The translations under genes and the position numbers were made by a program. 64,000 nt of DNA from Chrysoperla carnea. Lineage: Eukaryota > Arthropoda > Insecta > Neuroptera > Chrysopidae. Numbering within the stretch: the stretch's first letter is position 1; the number at the start of each line of letters is the position of its first letter. The notes below the pieces were generated by a model, which was not told the origin of the DNA, made no database searches, and saw nothing but the letters and a program-made list of their open reading frames with translations. The stretch lies in the NCBI RefSeq assembly GCF_905475395.1, contig NC_058338.1, positions 36,462,935-36,526,934 on the forward strand. Direction: 5' to 3'. Of the stretch, positions 11,625 to 20,560 are shown in pieces.

Positions 11625-12446
11625 TATACCATGTATGTGAAATATACCAAGGTATGCTAAGTTTAGTCCCAAGTTTGTAACGCTTAAAAATATTGATACT
11701 ATGAACAAAATTTTGGTATAGGTGTTCATAAAATCACCTAATAAGTTCATTTCCGGTTGTCTGTCTGCCTGTCTGTCGTCTGTCATCACGACTACTCAAA
11801 AATGAAAAGAGATATCAAGCTGAAGTTTTTATAGCGTGCTTAAGACGTAAAAAGTAAGGTAGCGTTCGTAAATGAGCAACATAGGCCAAGTGGGGCTTGG
11901 GTCCGTAGGACCCATCTTGTAAACCGATAGAGATACTGTCTGTATAGACAGAGTGTACTGCCGATACCCTGTATAGACAGTACAGTGTTGAATATCAGTA
12001 CATGCATTATTTTTTTATAAATTAGAAGAGTTTAAAAAGCCATCACAATGGCCGCCATTTATTTGGTTTTCGAAGATTTCAAAACCACCAGTTAAAACTA
12101 CCTGCAAATTTTCAACTTTCTATCTTTTACAGTTTTGGAGAAAATAGACACCAAAGTTTTGTTCTAATTTGCGCCCTCACGGATAAAGGCCCAATTGACC
12201 CATGTTGCTCATTTACGAGCATAGCCTCATTTTTCACGTCCTGAGCACGCTATAAAATTCAGCTTGATATCTCTTCTCGTTTTTAAGTTATCGTGTCCAC
12301 CGGCGAACAAACAGATAGACAACCGGAAATGGACTCATAATTAGGTAATTTTATGAACACCGATACCAAAATTTTGTTCGTAGAATCAATATTTTTAGGC
12401 ATTACAAACTTGGGATTAAACTTACCTTGATATATATTACATATAA
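11625..12446. mobile_element. Family A head-to-head pair (foldback, about 0.8 kb)
   Basis: The left 270 or so bases are a minus-oriented family A terminus. They start GTATACCATGTATGTGAAAT, pass AAGTTTGTAACGC and GTTCATAAAATCACCTAAT, and reach GTAAATGAGCAACATAGG. The right 270 bases (about 12180-12446) are the same terminus in plus orientation. Blocks internal to family A (TTTTGGAGAAAATAGACACC, GCGCCCTCACGGATAAA) lie between, next to two TGTCTGTATAGACAG-like motifs at about 11938-11985. It is either a true long-TIR foldback element or two opposed insertions. Confidence 0.65.
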
Positions 12447-13236
12447 CTCAGAAAAAGGGATTTGAATTCTTTTTGAGATTTTGACTATTACTAAAAAATT
12501 TATAAATAAAATATCATTAAACAATAAATTTTTTACTTAAATGTTTTTTTTCTTAATCATTCTATGAATTATTTCCTACTTTTTAGTCGAGTTTATTTTC
12601 AGATATAGAAAAAGTCGTTAATCCTGAAAATTCCGATAAATGTAATCGAAAAACTTATTAAATTATTGTACAGTCATCGGTCCTTGATAAGTAAGGGAAG
12701 TTTCAATTCAATCCGACGTGTTAAAGTTGGTGAAAATGTCGTTCAAAGATTCCGGTACATAGATACACACCAAGCTAATAAAAGCGTGTTAAAAAATAAT
12801 TCATAATCTATAATATTGCATTATTATTTATCATTCTACAGAACCCTAAAATAAATGCATATCCGATTCACACTTGAATAAATTTTTTTATTTTAATTTC
12901 ATAATTCCGGTGTTTCACCATCCAATACTGAATAAACATTAGTTTCGATAAATGTGTAAGTATTTACAATGCAATATTTTTATGAGAAGATCATGACAAT
13001 TATATTTAATTATTACAAAGAAATTATTACCATACTTTTAAAAAATAGTAATTTATTCATGTAATGAATTTCCTAACGTACCACCACCTTTTAATAAGAA
13101 TAAATATTTCATTTATTACTCTCTTTCATACGGGTAGTTTGACTCCCATATGAAGGTGACCTGCACAAGTTTTTCTATAATTAGTGTCTTAATCAGCTGC
13201 TTCTTAATTGCATGTAAATATTTTATTTTATGTTAA
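12447..13236. other. Gene-free stretch with a likely transposon remnant
   Basis: About 12660-12800 contains phrases typical of decayed interspersed elements (TTGGTGAAAATGTCG, CATAGATACACACCAAGC, AATAAAAGCGTGTT). No ends could be defined. The rest is AT-rich with no coding signal. Confidence 0.35.
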
Positions 13237-13827
13237 TTAAGGATGTACGAGCGCCAGGGCAATTTTGGATAAAAGGTTCAATTTTTTGTATATGAAGTTA
13301 GACTAAGTCTAAATCAATTCTGAAAAATTTAGGGGGGGGGGGGGTTGTTGCCCGATTATTTAAATAAATAAATGACTTTAAAAATAGGCATATTTAACAT
13401 AGGTCTTTTGGGAAAACGGTAGATGGGTGATGTTTTCATAGATTTTTCCAAAACTAGTCGGTGAAAATGTCAAAAAAAAACTATTTAAATTAAATTTAGA
13501 ACCTTAATAAATTATTGAAAACAAAAAAAAAACGTTGTGCCCGACTAATTAAGGTTGTATGAGCACGGTAGAGGGGATACAAATTAAAAAACTATATATT
13601 TTCAATTTTGATGGTCAATATGTTGTACCTTGACGATGTAAGACGAAAAGTAAGAATACAATTTTTCGATATTTTCGAAATAACGAAAATTGAAAATGAA
13701 AAATTGTATTCTTATTTATCGTATACATTCATGAAGTTATAACAAAATCCATCATCAAATTTGAAAATAAGGTACAATTAATTTCAACCTCAAGTCTAAA
13801 TTTTCCTTGGCGCTCGAACAACCATAA
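13237..13827. mobile_element. TIR element with TTAAGG...GAGCGCCA ends (about 590 bp)
   Basis: The left end TTAAGGATGTACGAGCGCCA is matched, inverted, by TGGCGCTCGAACAACCATAA at the right end (13808-13827). A third, diverged end-like copy (TTAAGGTTGTATGAGC) lies inside at about 13549. An internal inverted pair around 13650-13720 (AGAATACAATTTTTC / GAAAAATTGTATTCT) adds a second hairpin. There is no ORF of note. The G13 run at 13332-13344 is inside. Confidence 0.55.
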
Positions 13828-14217
13828 CGGAATTAAGTTGGCCTGCGCCAAAGGAAAATTAGAGATTCCAGATTAATTAATTATTGTAAATAGGACTGAA
13901 CCCGAATGACATAAAAGTATCTAAAGCAGGTAGAATATTCGAATACCTATAACATATCCTTTTAAATCGATAGAGTCAAGGGTATAATCGTAGTGCTTGA
14001 AATTTATTTGTAACTTTAACCTTTCTGATCTAGACAACGACTTTTTTTTATAAATTTTTTTCATCAATGAATATTTAAGAGGATTTTTTAAAAAATTATA
14101 CAGTTTCATGACAATCAAAGAATGATTTCACACCAATCAAAAATGTATATGAAACAGCTTTAACTTAATTACCAAATTACAAGGTGATAAAAAAAATTAA
14201 ATTACATTTTTAAATTA
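13828..14217. other. Gene-free spacer
   Basis: AT-rich sequence. The ORF at 13921-14118 (minus) is basic and low-complexity with no recognisable domain. Confidence 0.4.
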
Positions 14218-14600
14218 GAAAAATTCGAAGCGCAGTAGCTGCGTTAGCAAATTCCCTCAGAGATTGAAAAAAAACACACACATTTTTCTAAAAATCGAAT
14301 ATTGCATTTTTCAAAAATTTTTATTACGAACTATAAGCGCCTAGAGAAAAAATCACAAGAGTACTTTATTGCTTAAAACTGATCAAAAAATACAAAAATA
14401 TTTTTATTTTGAAAAAGTTCAGTTTTTCTAATTTGCTCATTCCCCCACCCTTTATTTATCGTTCGATTTTTCTCATTAACGAACTTGACCTTTCAAATAC
14501 CAAAACTCTTCTTGATACCAAATTTTATTCAAATCGGACATAAATTGCGACCGCTAGAGAGTTTACAGACACATACATACCTACAAGCATACATATATAT
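14218..14600 (+). mobile_element. Family D retroelement-like fragment
   Basis: The block GCTGCGTTAGC...AATTCCCTCAGAG, then a poly-A-rich stretch, CATTTTTCTAAAAATC and AATATTGCATTTTT, recurs inverted at 33660-33772. Downstream it runs into AAATTTTATTCAAATCGGAC and CGACCGCTAGAG, followed by an ACATACATAC-rich tail, a layout common in 3' ends of insect LINE remnants. Class assignment is inference. Confidence 0.5.
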
Positions 14601-15900
14601 ATAAAAATTTTAACGATAGTCATTTTTGACATTTATTAGGTAGGATCTATGGACATTTTCCAAAATTCCATCGGCAGTACAAAAGCAATAGTTTCATTTC
14701 CTTCACCAATTCGCAAATAAAAACAGAACGGTAAAAGATATCAATGTTATTTTTTTAATTTTAGATTTTCGATAATGGCATTTTTATTTCATTTTTTTTT
14801 TAAATGAGCGAGCACCTCTTAGATGTCACAAGAAGGCTATTTTCAAATACAAAACTTAATTAATTTCAACGGATGTAAACGTGATTCATAAACATGTGGG
14901 TTAACTGTAGAGAAATGCACTATTCAGGGTCTTCCAATAAGAAAAGATATTTAAATTTAATAAAAAATTTAAAAAAACCCAATATTTTTGTGGAAAGGCT
15001 AAAAGAGCAATTTTATTTTAATCCAAAGTACAACCTCTGAGGTTACTAATGGAACAGAATATCTACCACGGCATTTCTTGCATATTAGCATTCGTTTGAT
15101 GAAATTTCATCACTTTTTAGCATAATTTCGATTGTATATCACGATTCCCAAAGAAAAAGGTCCAATGGTGTTAAGTCGCACTATATCGGCGACCAATCAA
15201 AATCTACATATCGAGAAATAAGTAATGTGCGTCAGAAATACGTAAACTTTTATTTGTTTACAAGTATTTAAATGCCAACATTCAAGTTTCTATTATTTAG
15301 TATTACAAGGGTATAAACAATTGTGTAAGAAATTTTCAAGTCCAATTATTAATTAACATAGACAATAAACAATTGTTAGACCTCATTTATATTCAACAAT
15401 GTTTAAAAAAAAAAAAAAAAATTATATGAAAATTACAAAACACAAGTCAATGAATTGCTAAATAATAATAATTTTATATATTTTATGCAAATTGTTTTTT
15501 ATCAAATTCAGTTCGATACAAAATAATATATTAAATATTTTTAGTTTAATAATATGTATATAAATATATGAAAAAGACATACAAAAATAATCAAAACTAA
15601 TTTCTATACATCCCGGATGTCGACCAATGATTATGATCTTACTTCCGGCATTGTGACGTCATCTATATATCTAAACATGAATTACATGCGATTTGAGATG
15701 AACAACAGTTAAAATAATTTAAATAATGAATAAAATATCAAATTTAAATATTCAAAAATTAAATTTTTAAACTACAAAATTCCAATTGCATTCTATATTA
15801 AAAATTTGGGTCTATAATCTTTCTAAGTGTTAAAACTTTTTTTAAATTTATAACTTTGTTAAGATTTTGACATTTGATATCAAAATATTGTCAACATTTA
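14601..15900. other. Presumed Cbl intron 1 sequence, gene-free
   Basis: This lies directly downstream of the Cbl exon 1 donor, on the transcribed minus strand. No acceptor-bounded block encoding the Cbl EF-hand or SH2 region was recognised. A lone TGACGTCA is at 15654-15661. The rest is AT-rich. Confidence 0.4.
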
Positions 15901-15925
15901 TTAGTTAAATAGTGAATAAAAGGGT

Positions 15926-15931
15926 ACATAC
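15926..15931 (-). other. Cbl: Splice donor of Cbl exon 1
   Basis: On the minus strand the exon ends ...AATAG followed by GTATGT, a consensus-like donor. The exon stops in phase 2, just after NNFGN. This is where homology to vertebrate Cbl (FG-x-x-x-VPW) would have to continue in the next exon. Confidence 0.85.
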
Positions 15932-16482
15932 CTATTTCCAAAGTTATTTTTCCAAAATTCAGCAGCATCCGATTTCGTGATACGAAATTGATCACCAGTA
16001 AAAACACCACTTGGGAAAATTGCTTTTAATTCACTTAACATATGACTAAACACTAAACTGAGTTTTGTTAAATTACGTCTATAATGTGAATTTTCATCGA
16101 ACATTTTCTCTTTACCTTCTTTAAACAATTTAATTGCTTGTTTACATTTTCGCATTAAGTTTATAATAAATATGTTAAAATGTTCGTTCGAATGTAGCAC
16201 AGCCATTCGATCCTCATATTTCGAATAAATTAAACGTAATCGTTGATAAGTATCAGGTAATATATCTAAAATAAACGGTGGTGAATTCTTTAAATTCATC
16301 TTTTGATGTTGACATAATTTTACAACTTTATCCATTAATTTCCACGTTTTATCTAATGTACGTTTATCGGTTGCTAATTTCGGTTGTGTCATTACATCGG
16401 AAAATGCACCATGCAATTTTGAGAATATATTTGATGTGAAGTTTTTATGTTGTACGGGCCGATTACCACGACTGGTGGCCAT
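15932..16482 (-). CDS. Cbl: Cbl E3 ubiquitin ligase, first coding exon (partial)
   Basis: Cbl proteins are RING E3 ligases that bind phosphotyrosine on activated receptor tyrosine kinases through the N-terminal TKB domain and ubiquitinate them for down-regulation. This exon encodes 183 residues plus two bases. It covers a short basic N-terminus (MATSRGNRP...) and then the four-helix bundle of the Cbl_N domain, from about residue 40 to the exon end. Family hallmarks are [54 protein letters not shown] and IFPSG.F.GD.FRITK.DAAEFW. The ATG at 16482 is the only start in the exon and opens a typical Cbl N-terminus. The reading frame continues a few codons past the donor and stops, as expected for intron. 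The EF-hand, SH2, RING and proline-rich regions are missing and must be encoded at lower coordinates, outside the window or unrecognised. Identity is clear; completeness is not. Confidence 0.95.
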
Positions 16483-17190
16483 TATTATGCCAGATAATTG
16501 TTGTCAAAACACTGTGTTGGTTTGATTTTTTTTTATTTTTCAATGAACATTATTTTATTTTCATTTTTAATCCTTTTTTATTCACATTATTTATCACAAT
16601 ATTTATTTTGTTTTAAACACTTCATTATTTTTTGATGACACAACGTTGCACCTGATACCGTAATCATAATCGCGCTTCACTTGACATCCTTCTTTTTAGT
16701 AATAAAAATTCTTATAAATTAATCTTGCATTAATATCGACAATGCTGTTTCACTTCATGTAATAGAATAGAACCGACATATATTATGTAGGTTCATATAC
16801 ACGTGTATGTTAGTGTTTTGAAATATCAGTATTCAGAAGATATTTTAAACATTTAAACTATAGATGTTTGTGGACACCTTAAGGAGCCCGTCAAAATATC
16901 TTGTCTTGTACAAATAGAAAGGCTATAATAATATATTTTATTTGAATCATAAACTTTGGAAAATATTGCCTGGAAATGTAAATATATTTACGATTCAAAC
17001 TTATTAAACTCATTAACACAGTTTATATATGTCACCGAATTTCTTTTAATGGTGTTTATAATAAATCGATCACGGCTAACTCACTATAGCTGTCAGCTTA
17101 GTTTAGATCTAACAAAATACGATTTTTAGTCGGTCATTTTATAAACGAATATGTAAGTTATTGTCCGAATATACTGCACCGTTTTACAGT
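16483..17190. promoter_or_regulatory. Cbl 5' flank / divergent intergenic region
   Basis: This is the region between the divergent Cbl (minus) and CMC4 (plus) starts, so it should hold the Cbl 5' UTR and promoter. No TATA box or convincing initiator could be chosen among many AT-rich options, and no ORF is present. A family B repeat follows immediately. Confidence 0.35.
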
Positions 17191-17537
17191 TATTCGCACC
17201 GTGCGTGAGTTTTATAGGAGGCGTTTCCATGGCAACGATGCACTACTTTAATTATAGAATTGTATGGATGCATATATAATTTTATGGATTGCATTTATGA
17301 CTTACATTGAAAATTTAATATTATTGTCTCACAAATTTAAATAAAAAATTATGATAATTTACATTTGAAAAATAATATTTGTGCAATTTGATTTCTTATT
17401 TTCACAGTTTTTAATGCATTAAGTTATAAAAGCAAATTGCAAATTAGTCATAAAAGCCTCCTTTATCGCCAAAATTTTCACTGGAAGCGCTGGAATCGAT
17501 TTTATTGTCCCTATCATGACTACGTACACAACAAATA
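17191..17537 (+). mobile_element. Family B MITE, copy 1 (347 bp)
   Basis: It starts TATTCGCACCGTGCGTGAG and ends CATGACTACGTACACAACAAATA, so the ends share an inverted TATTCG....GTGCGT pattern. Copies with the same start, GGAGGCGTTTCCATGG, GTCATAA(A/C)AGCCTC and TTTATTGTCCCTA blocks are at 36989, 47267 and 55385; a diverged inverted copy is at 24684. It is non-coding. This copy sits in the Cbl-CMC4 divergent intergenic region. Confidence 0.8.
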
Positions 17538-18134
17538 GGCAACATGTATTTGTGTCTATAGAACTTCAAATCGAAATTAATAGTTAGATGAATACTTACA
17601 AAAACGCCACGAGGGTTTACTTATTTAAAAAAAATTAAACAAAATAATCTAATTAGCCTAAGAAAGGTTAATCAGGGCGCATTTTGCATTTCATGGTGCG
17701 CTAAGCTACGATTTGACTGGTAAACAACGGTAGTTTATGTTAACAATTTATCATCAGTTTACAATTCTACCCGATTTATTATAAAATAACGATTCTTAGA
17801 ATACTCCGGTAGCATATACATAGACTGTGGTATCAGTTTTTGTAAAATAGAGTCAATTATATAGTGTTTCCGTACCTGGGTAATTTATTTAACTATAGTT
17901 TATGTATCTATGATTTGTATGTGGTATTATTCAATACGTGTTATATAACCCGGCAATCCACTCCAGACAAAATAAAAAACAAAGAAAACAAAAACAAAAT
18001 TACCGTTTATTTAAATAAATACACAAAGTAAGTTAAATTTTAACAAACCAAATATAAAAAATTTAACACATCAATGGCAATATCGTTTATTTCTAAGACG
18101 TCTTAAAATTTTTTATCAAAGAGGTTATAATTCA
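17538..18134. promoter_or_regulatory. Presumed promoter/5' UTR region of the CMC4-PIGM block
   Basis: No gene is present. The start of the polycistronic transcript should lie here, closest to the CMC4 ATG. No clear TATA or initiator stands out. There is no good acceptor just before the first ATG, so the 5' UTR may be unspliced. Confidence 0.35.
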
Positions 18135-18164
18135 ATGAAAACTAAATGCCTAAACCTTACATAG
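18135..18164 (+). promoter_or_regulatory. Upstream ORF overlapping the CMC4 start
   Basis: An ATG 11 nt before the CMC4 ATG opens a 9-codon ORF that ends TAG at 18164, 16 nt inside CMC4 in another frame. Its start context is poor (T at -3), while the CMC4 ATG has AAA before it. Leaky scanning past it is therefore plausible. If used, it would reduce CMC4 initiation and could favour reinitiation downstream. It matters only if the transcript starts upstream of 18135. Confidence 0.45.
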
Positions 18165-18411
18165 ATCCTTGCAAAAAATTTGCTTGCAGAATACAAAAGT
18201 GCTTGCAAGGTAAATCGTTTTTCTTTTCAAATACTAGAAAATTAAATTCAAATTGTGTTTTTTTACCCATCTAGAACATAACTTCCAAGAAGACCGTTGC
18301 CAATTAGAGATCGAAGAACTACGGCAGTGTTGTGTTAAATGGAAAAGTGAATCAATTTGTTGCTCGGGAATCGACATACCTCCAAAAAAAGAAGAAGCCC
18401 CGGAACAATGA
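18146..18411 (+). CDS. CMC4: CMC4, twin-CX9C mitochondrial protein (two exons)
   Basis: CMC4 is a small cysteine-rich protein of the mitochondrial intermembrane space, imported and oxidised by the Mia40 relay. Exons 18146-18209 and 18275-18411 join in phase 1 to give 66 residues. It opens MPKPYIDPCKKFAC, and CRIQKCLQ follows. C9/C19 and C30/C40 each enclose nine residues, giving the twin CX9C hairpin. The extra cysteines C14, C41 and C50/C51 and the CCSG motif near the end match the CMC4 family and no other CX9C family I know. Length matches animal CMC4 (about 68 aa). The gene is easily missed because neither exon is long. The stop TGA shares its TGA with the next start (ATGA at 18408). In humans CMC4 is also expressed from a shared locus with MTCP1. 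Confidence 0.93.
18210..18274 (+). other. CMC4: 65-bp intron in CMC4
   Basis: Donor G/GTAAAT at 18210 and acceptor TTTTTTTACCCATCTAG ending at 18274. Removing it restores the twin-CX9C frame exactly. This is the only intron seen in the four-ORF block. Confidence 0.92.
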
Positions 18412-18602
18412 AAGAACGTACAGTATTGAAAAAAAGGTCTTGGGCACAACGTAATCCACGCGCATTTTTTGCAATATTCGCTACAACAAGCTTATTAATT
18501 TTATACTCACGACCAATTTATGATATATTCATCCGTGAAGATTACGACACATATAAAAAACGTATGGAAAAGGAGCGATTAAGTAAACAGTCAGCAGAAT
18601 AA
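18408..18602 (+). CDS. Single-pass membrane microprotein, 64 aa, unidentified
   Basis: I do not recognise this protein with confidence. It has a basic N-terminus (MKERTVLKKRSWAQRNPR), one hydrophobic segment at about residues 19-33 (AFFAIFATTSLLILY), then SRPIYD and a charged, probably helical C-terminus (about residues 39-64). The layout resembles small mitochondrial inner- or outer-membrane proteins of the SMIM20/MITRAC7 or PIGBOS1 type, which also have one membrane segment, a P-[IVL]-[YF]-like turn and a lysine/glutamate-rich tail. That is resemblance of layout, not proof. The start at 18408 overlaps the CMC4 stop as ATGA and has A at -3. A longer in-frame ATG at 18357 lies inside CMC4 coding sequence and is less likely. 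The next ORF starts 3 nt after the stop. Context with two mitochondrial CX9C proteins favours a mitochondrial role. Confidence 0.85.
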   Translation: MKERTVLKKRSWAQRNPRAFFAIFATTSLLILYSRPIYDIFIREDYDTYKKRMEKERLSKQSAE

Positions 18603-18605
18603 ACT

Positions 18606-18803
18606 ATGGAATCAGTTAAAAAAGCACATAAACGTTTTCGTAATTATCCCGTTTTATTAACTGAATGTAGGAACGAAGCTTCAGAATATGCTGCGTGTGT
18701 TTTAAATAGTGGTGGAATTAAATATCAAGAATGTGCTAAAGAATTTACTAATTTTAAGAATTGTATTCAAAAGGCTGCAGCTAAACATAAGACTAAACTA
18801 TAA
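18606..18803 (+). CDS. NDUFAF8-like twin-CX9C complex I assembly factor, 65 aa
   Basis: A small CHCH/CX9C protein with C21-x9-C31 and C43-x9-C53, the second helix reading ECAKEFTNFKNC. The basic N-terminus followed by a short helix (RFRNYPVLLTEC), the Y-x-x-C spacing and the CAREF/CAKEF-type second helix fit NDUFAF8 (C17orf89). NDUFAF8 is a mitochondrial intermembrane space or matrix-facing partner of NDUFAF5 in early complex I assembly. Human NDUFAF8 is similar in size (74 aa). The start has A at -3 and G at +4. It lies 3 nt after the preceding stop and 3 nt before the PIG-M start. Other small CX9C families are possible, but cysteine spacing and flanks agree best with NDUFAF8. Confidence 0.82.
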   Translation: MESVKKAHKRFRNYPVLLTECRNEASEYAACVLNSGGIKYQECAKEFTNFKNCIQKAAAKHKTKL

Positions 18804-18806
18804 AAG

Positions 18807-20162
18807 ATGGAAGCTTTAACCAAATTTATTTCATTACCTTGTAAATACCATTTAATTATTGGATTTATAATTCGATTATTCCTGATTTATTATGGCGAGT
18901 ATCTTGATGAAATTTCCGAAGTTCCTTACACTGATATAGATTATAAAGTATTTACAGATGCAGCAAGGTATGTATATAACGGTCAATCTCCGTATGACCG
19001 ACACACATATCGGTATAGTCCTTTAGTTGCCATATTTCTGATACCAAATATAACTCTTCTCCAAAGCTTTGGTAAAATTTTATTCTCTTTGGTTGATATA
19101 ATTGTAGGAATCATAATGTATCAAATTGTCATGGAATATTTGAAGAATACAAATATTTTTGTTTCGAAGTCGTATAATTATAAGTACTACGCAAATTGTT
19201 CAATGTTATTGTGGGTTTACAATCCAATGTCAATTATAATCGCAACGCGAGGAAATGCAGACTCAATAGCTGCATTTCTAGTTTTAACAACATTATACTT
19301 ACTTTATGTAAAACGGAATTATTTCTTAGCAGGTATTTTACACGGATTTGCATGTCATTTTCGAATATATCCAATTGTATTTAGTTTAGCAATGTTTATG
19401 CACTTGAGTAAATATAATGTTTCATACTTTAAGAAATCGGAATCCAATGAATTAATGCTAAATTCTAACAAAGAAATTATTAAATCAGGGCAAAGAGAAC
19501 CGAAAAAACGTACAATATTTCAAAAACGATTTTTATACTATTTAATACCAAATTTTGATCAAATTAGTTTGATAATCGGGACTATTTTAACATTTGGGAT
19601 CCTAATTGGCGTATTTTACCATTTATACGGATATAAATTCCTTTATGAAACATATATTTATCATGTTGTTCGAAAAGATCCTCGCCATAATTTCTCAATC
19701 TATTTCTATTTACAATATCTAACTGCCGATATTAAAAATTTAGGTATCTGGCATAAAGTATTAATGATATTACCAAATTTAGTATTACTTTTGGTAATTT
19801 CAATACGTTATGGATTACACAGAGAATGTTTATTCTTTTCCATATTTGCACAAGCTATGATTTTAGTAAGTTATAATACAGTTATGACGTCACAATATTT
19901 TATATGGTTTTTATCGATATTACCATTAATTATATGGCATTTACAATTAACACGAATGCAATGGATAAAATTAGGTTTAATGTGGGTTATTGGACAATTA
20001 GCATGGTTATTACCAGCGTACGTATTAGAATTTAAGGGGCATAATACATTCTTGTTTATATGGCTACAAAGTGTAGCGTTCTTTTGTGCAAATATTGTTA
20101 TTCTTAGTCGATTAATTAAATATTTTACTCCTATTATTGTTAATATCAATAAAGTAGATTAA
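18807..20162 (+). CDS. PIGM: GPI mannosyltransferase I catalytic subunit PIG-M, 451 aa
   Basis: PIG-M adds the first mannose, from dolichol-phosphate-mannose, to GlcN-acyl-PI on the lumenal side of the ER during GPI-anchor synthesis; it works with PIG-X. The protein is polytopic with many hydrophobic segments. Conserved blocks are YTDIDYKVFTDAARYV, containing the lumenal DXD-type motif D43-I-D45, YRYSPL, RGNADS (148-153), RHNFS (293-297) followed by YFYLQYLTA, TSQYF (361-365) and LPAYVLEFKG.NTFLFIWL near the C-terminus. Length fits the family (423 aa in human). It is a single uninterrupted exon, which is unusual for a gene of this size but common for PIGM. The ATG lies 3 nt after the NDUFAF8-like stop with AAG before it and G at +4. 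A loop at about residues 210-245 is basic and less conserved. Confidence 0.96.
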   Translation: MEALTKFISLPCKYHLIIGFIIRLFLIYYGEYLDEISEVPYTDIDYKVFTDAARYVYNGQSPYDRHTYRYSPLVAIFLIPNITLLQSFGKILFSLVDIIVGIIMYQIVMEYLKNTNIFVSKSYNYKYYANCSMLLWVYNPMSIIIATRGNADSIAAFLVLTTLYLLYVKRNYFLAGILHGFACHFRIYPIVFSLAMFMHLSKYNVSYFKKSESNELMLNSNKEIIKSGQREPKKRTIFQKRFLYYLIPNFDQISLIIGTILTFGILIGVFYHLYGYKFLYETYIYHVVRKDPRHNFSIYFYLQYLTADIKNLGIWHKVLMILPNLVLLLVISIRYGLHRECLFFSIFAQAMILVSYNTVMTSQYFIWFLSILPLIIWHLQLTRMQWIKLGLMWVIGQLAWLLPAYVLEFKGHNTFLFIWLQSVAFFCANIVILSRLIKYFTPIIVNINKVD

Positions 20163-20560
20163 TTAGTTTGTCTATTCAAATTGTTGTTATTTTTAATTTG
20201 TTTTTATTTACTGTTTTTGGTTAACTGAAAAGTATTCAGCTTGGATTTTTACATGATTCGTTGAATTCATGTCGAAGTTTTGATTGATTATTGAGACGCT
20301 CCTTAATTCAACAATTCCTGAGCTGAAATTTTGTTACTATGTTGTCTGATAATAAGAAGAGTTAATGCAATAATCTCATTTAAATTGCCTCAATTAAATT
20401 GTGGTTGGAAAAAAGTCTTCATTTTTTTTTTACTAAACATTTGCCCGTGATGAAATGTCGTTGTACTTGCTTATAAAATGCGGTAACCAGAAACAGTTAA
20501 ATAAAATTTAGCTAATATTATTATTTTATTATTTTTATCCTCTACTTATATTATATTTTA
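20163..20560 (+). terminator. 3' UTR and polyadenylation signal of the four-ORF block
   Basis: After the PIG-M stop the first AATAAA on the plus strand is at 20500-20505, followed by T-rich sequence. It would end the shared transcript about 340 nt after the last stop. No AATAAA lies at the junctions between the four ORFs. Confidence 0.6.

Noticed and set aside
18357-18407. In-frame upstream ATG giving an 81-aa form of the membrane microprotein
   Set aside because: The 17 extra codons lie in CMC4 coding sequence, are basic and non-hydrophobic, and the downstream ATG has a better position at the CMC4 stop.
18234-18449. Minus-strand 71-aa ORF
   Set aside because: Antisense shadow of CMC4 exon 2.
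19871-20149. Minus-strand 92-aa ORF
   Set aside because: Antisense shadow of the PIG-M C-terminus.
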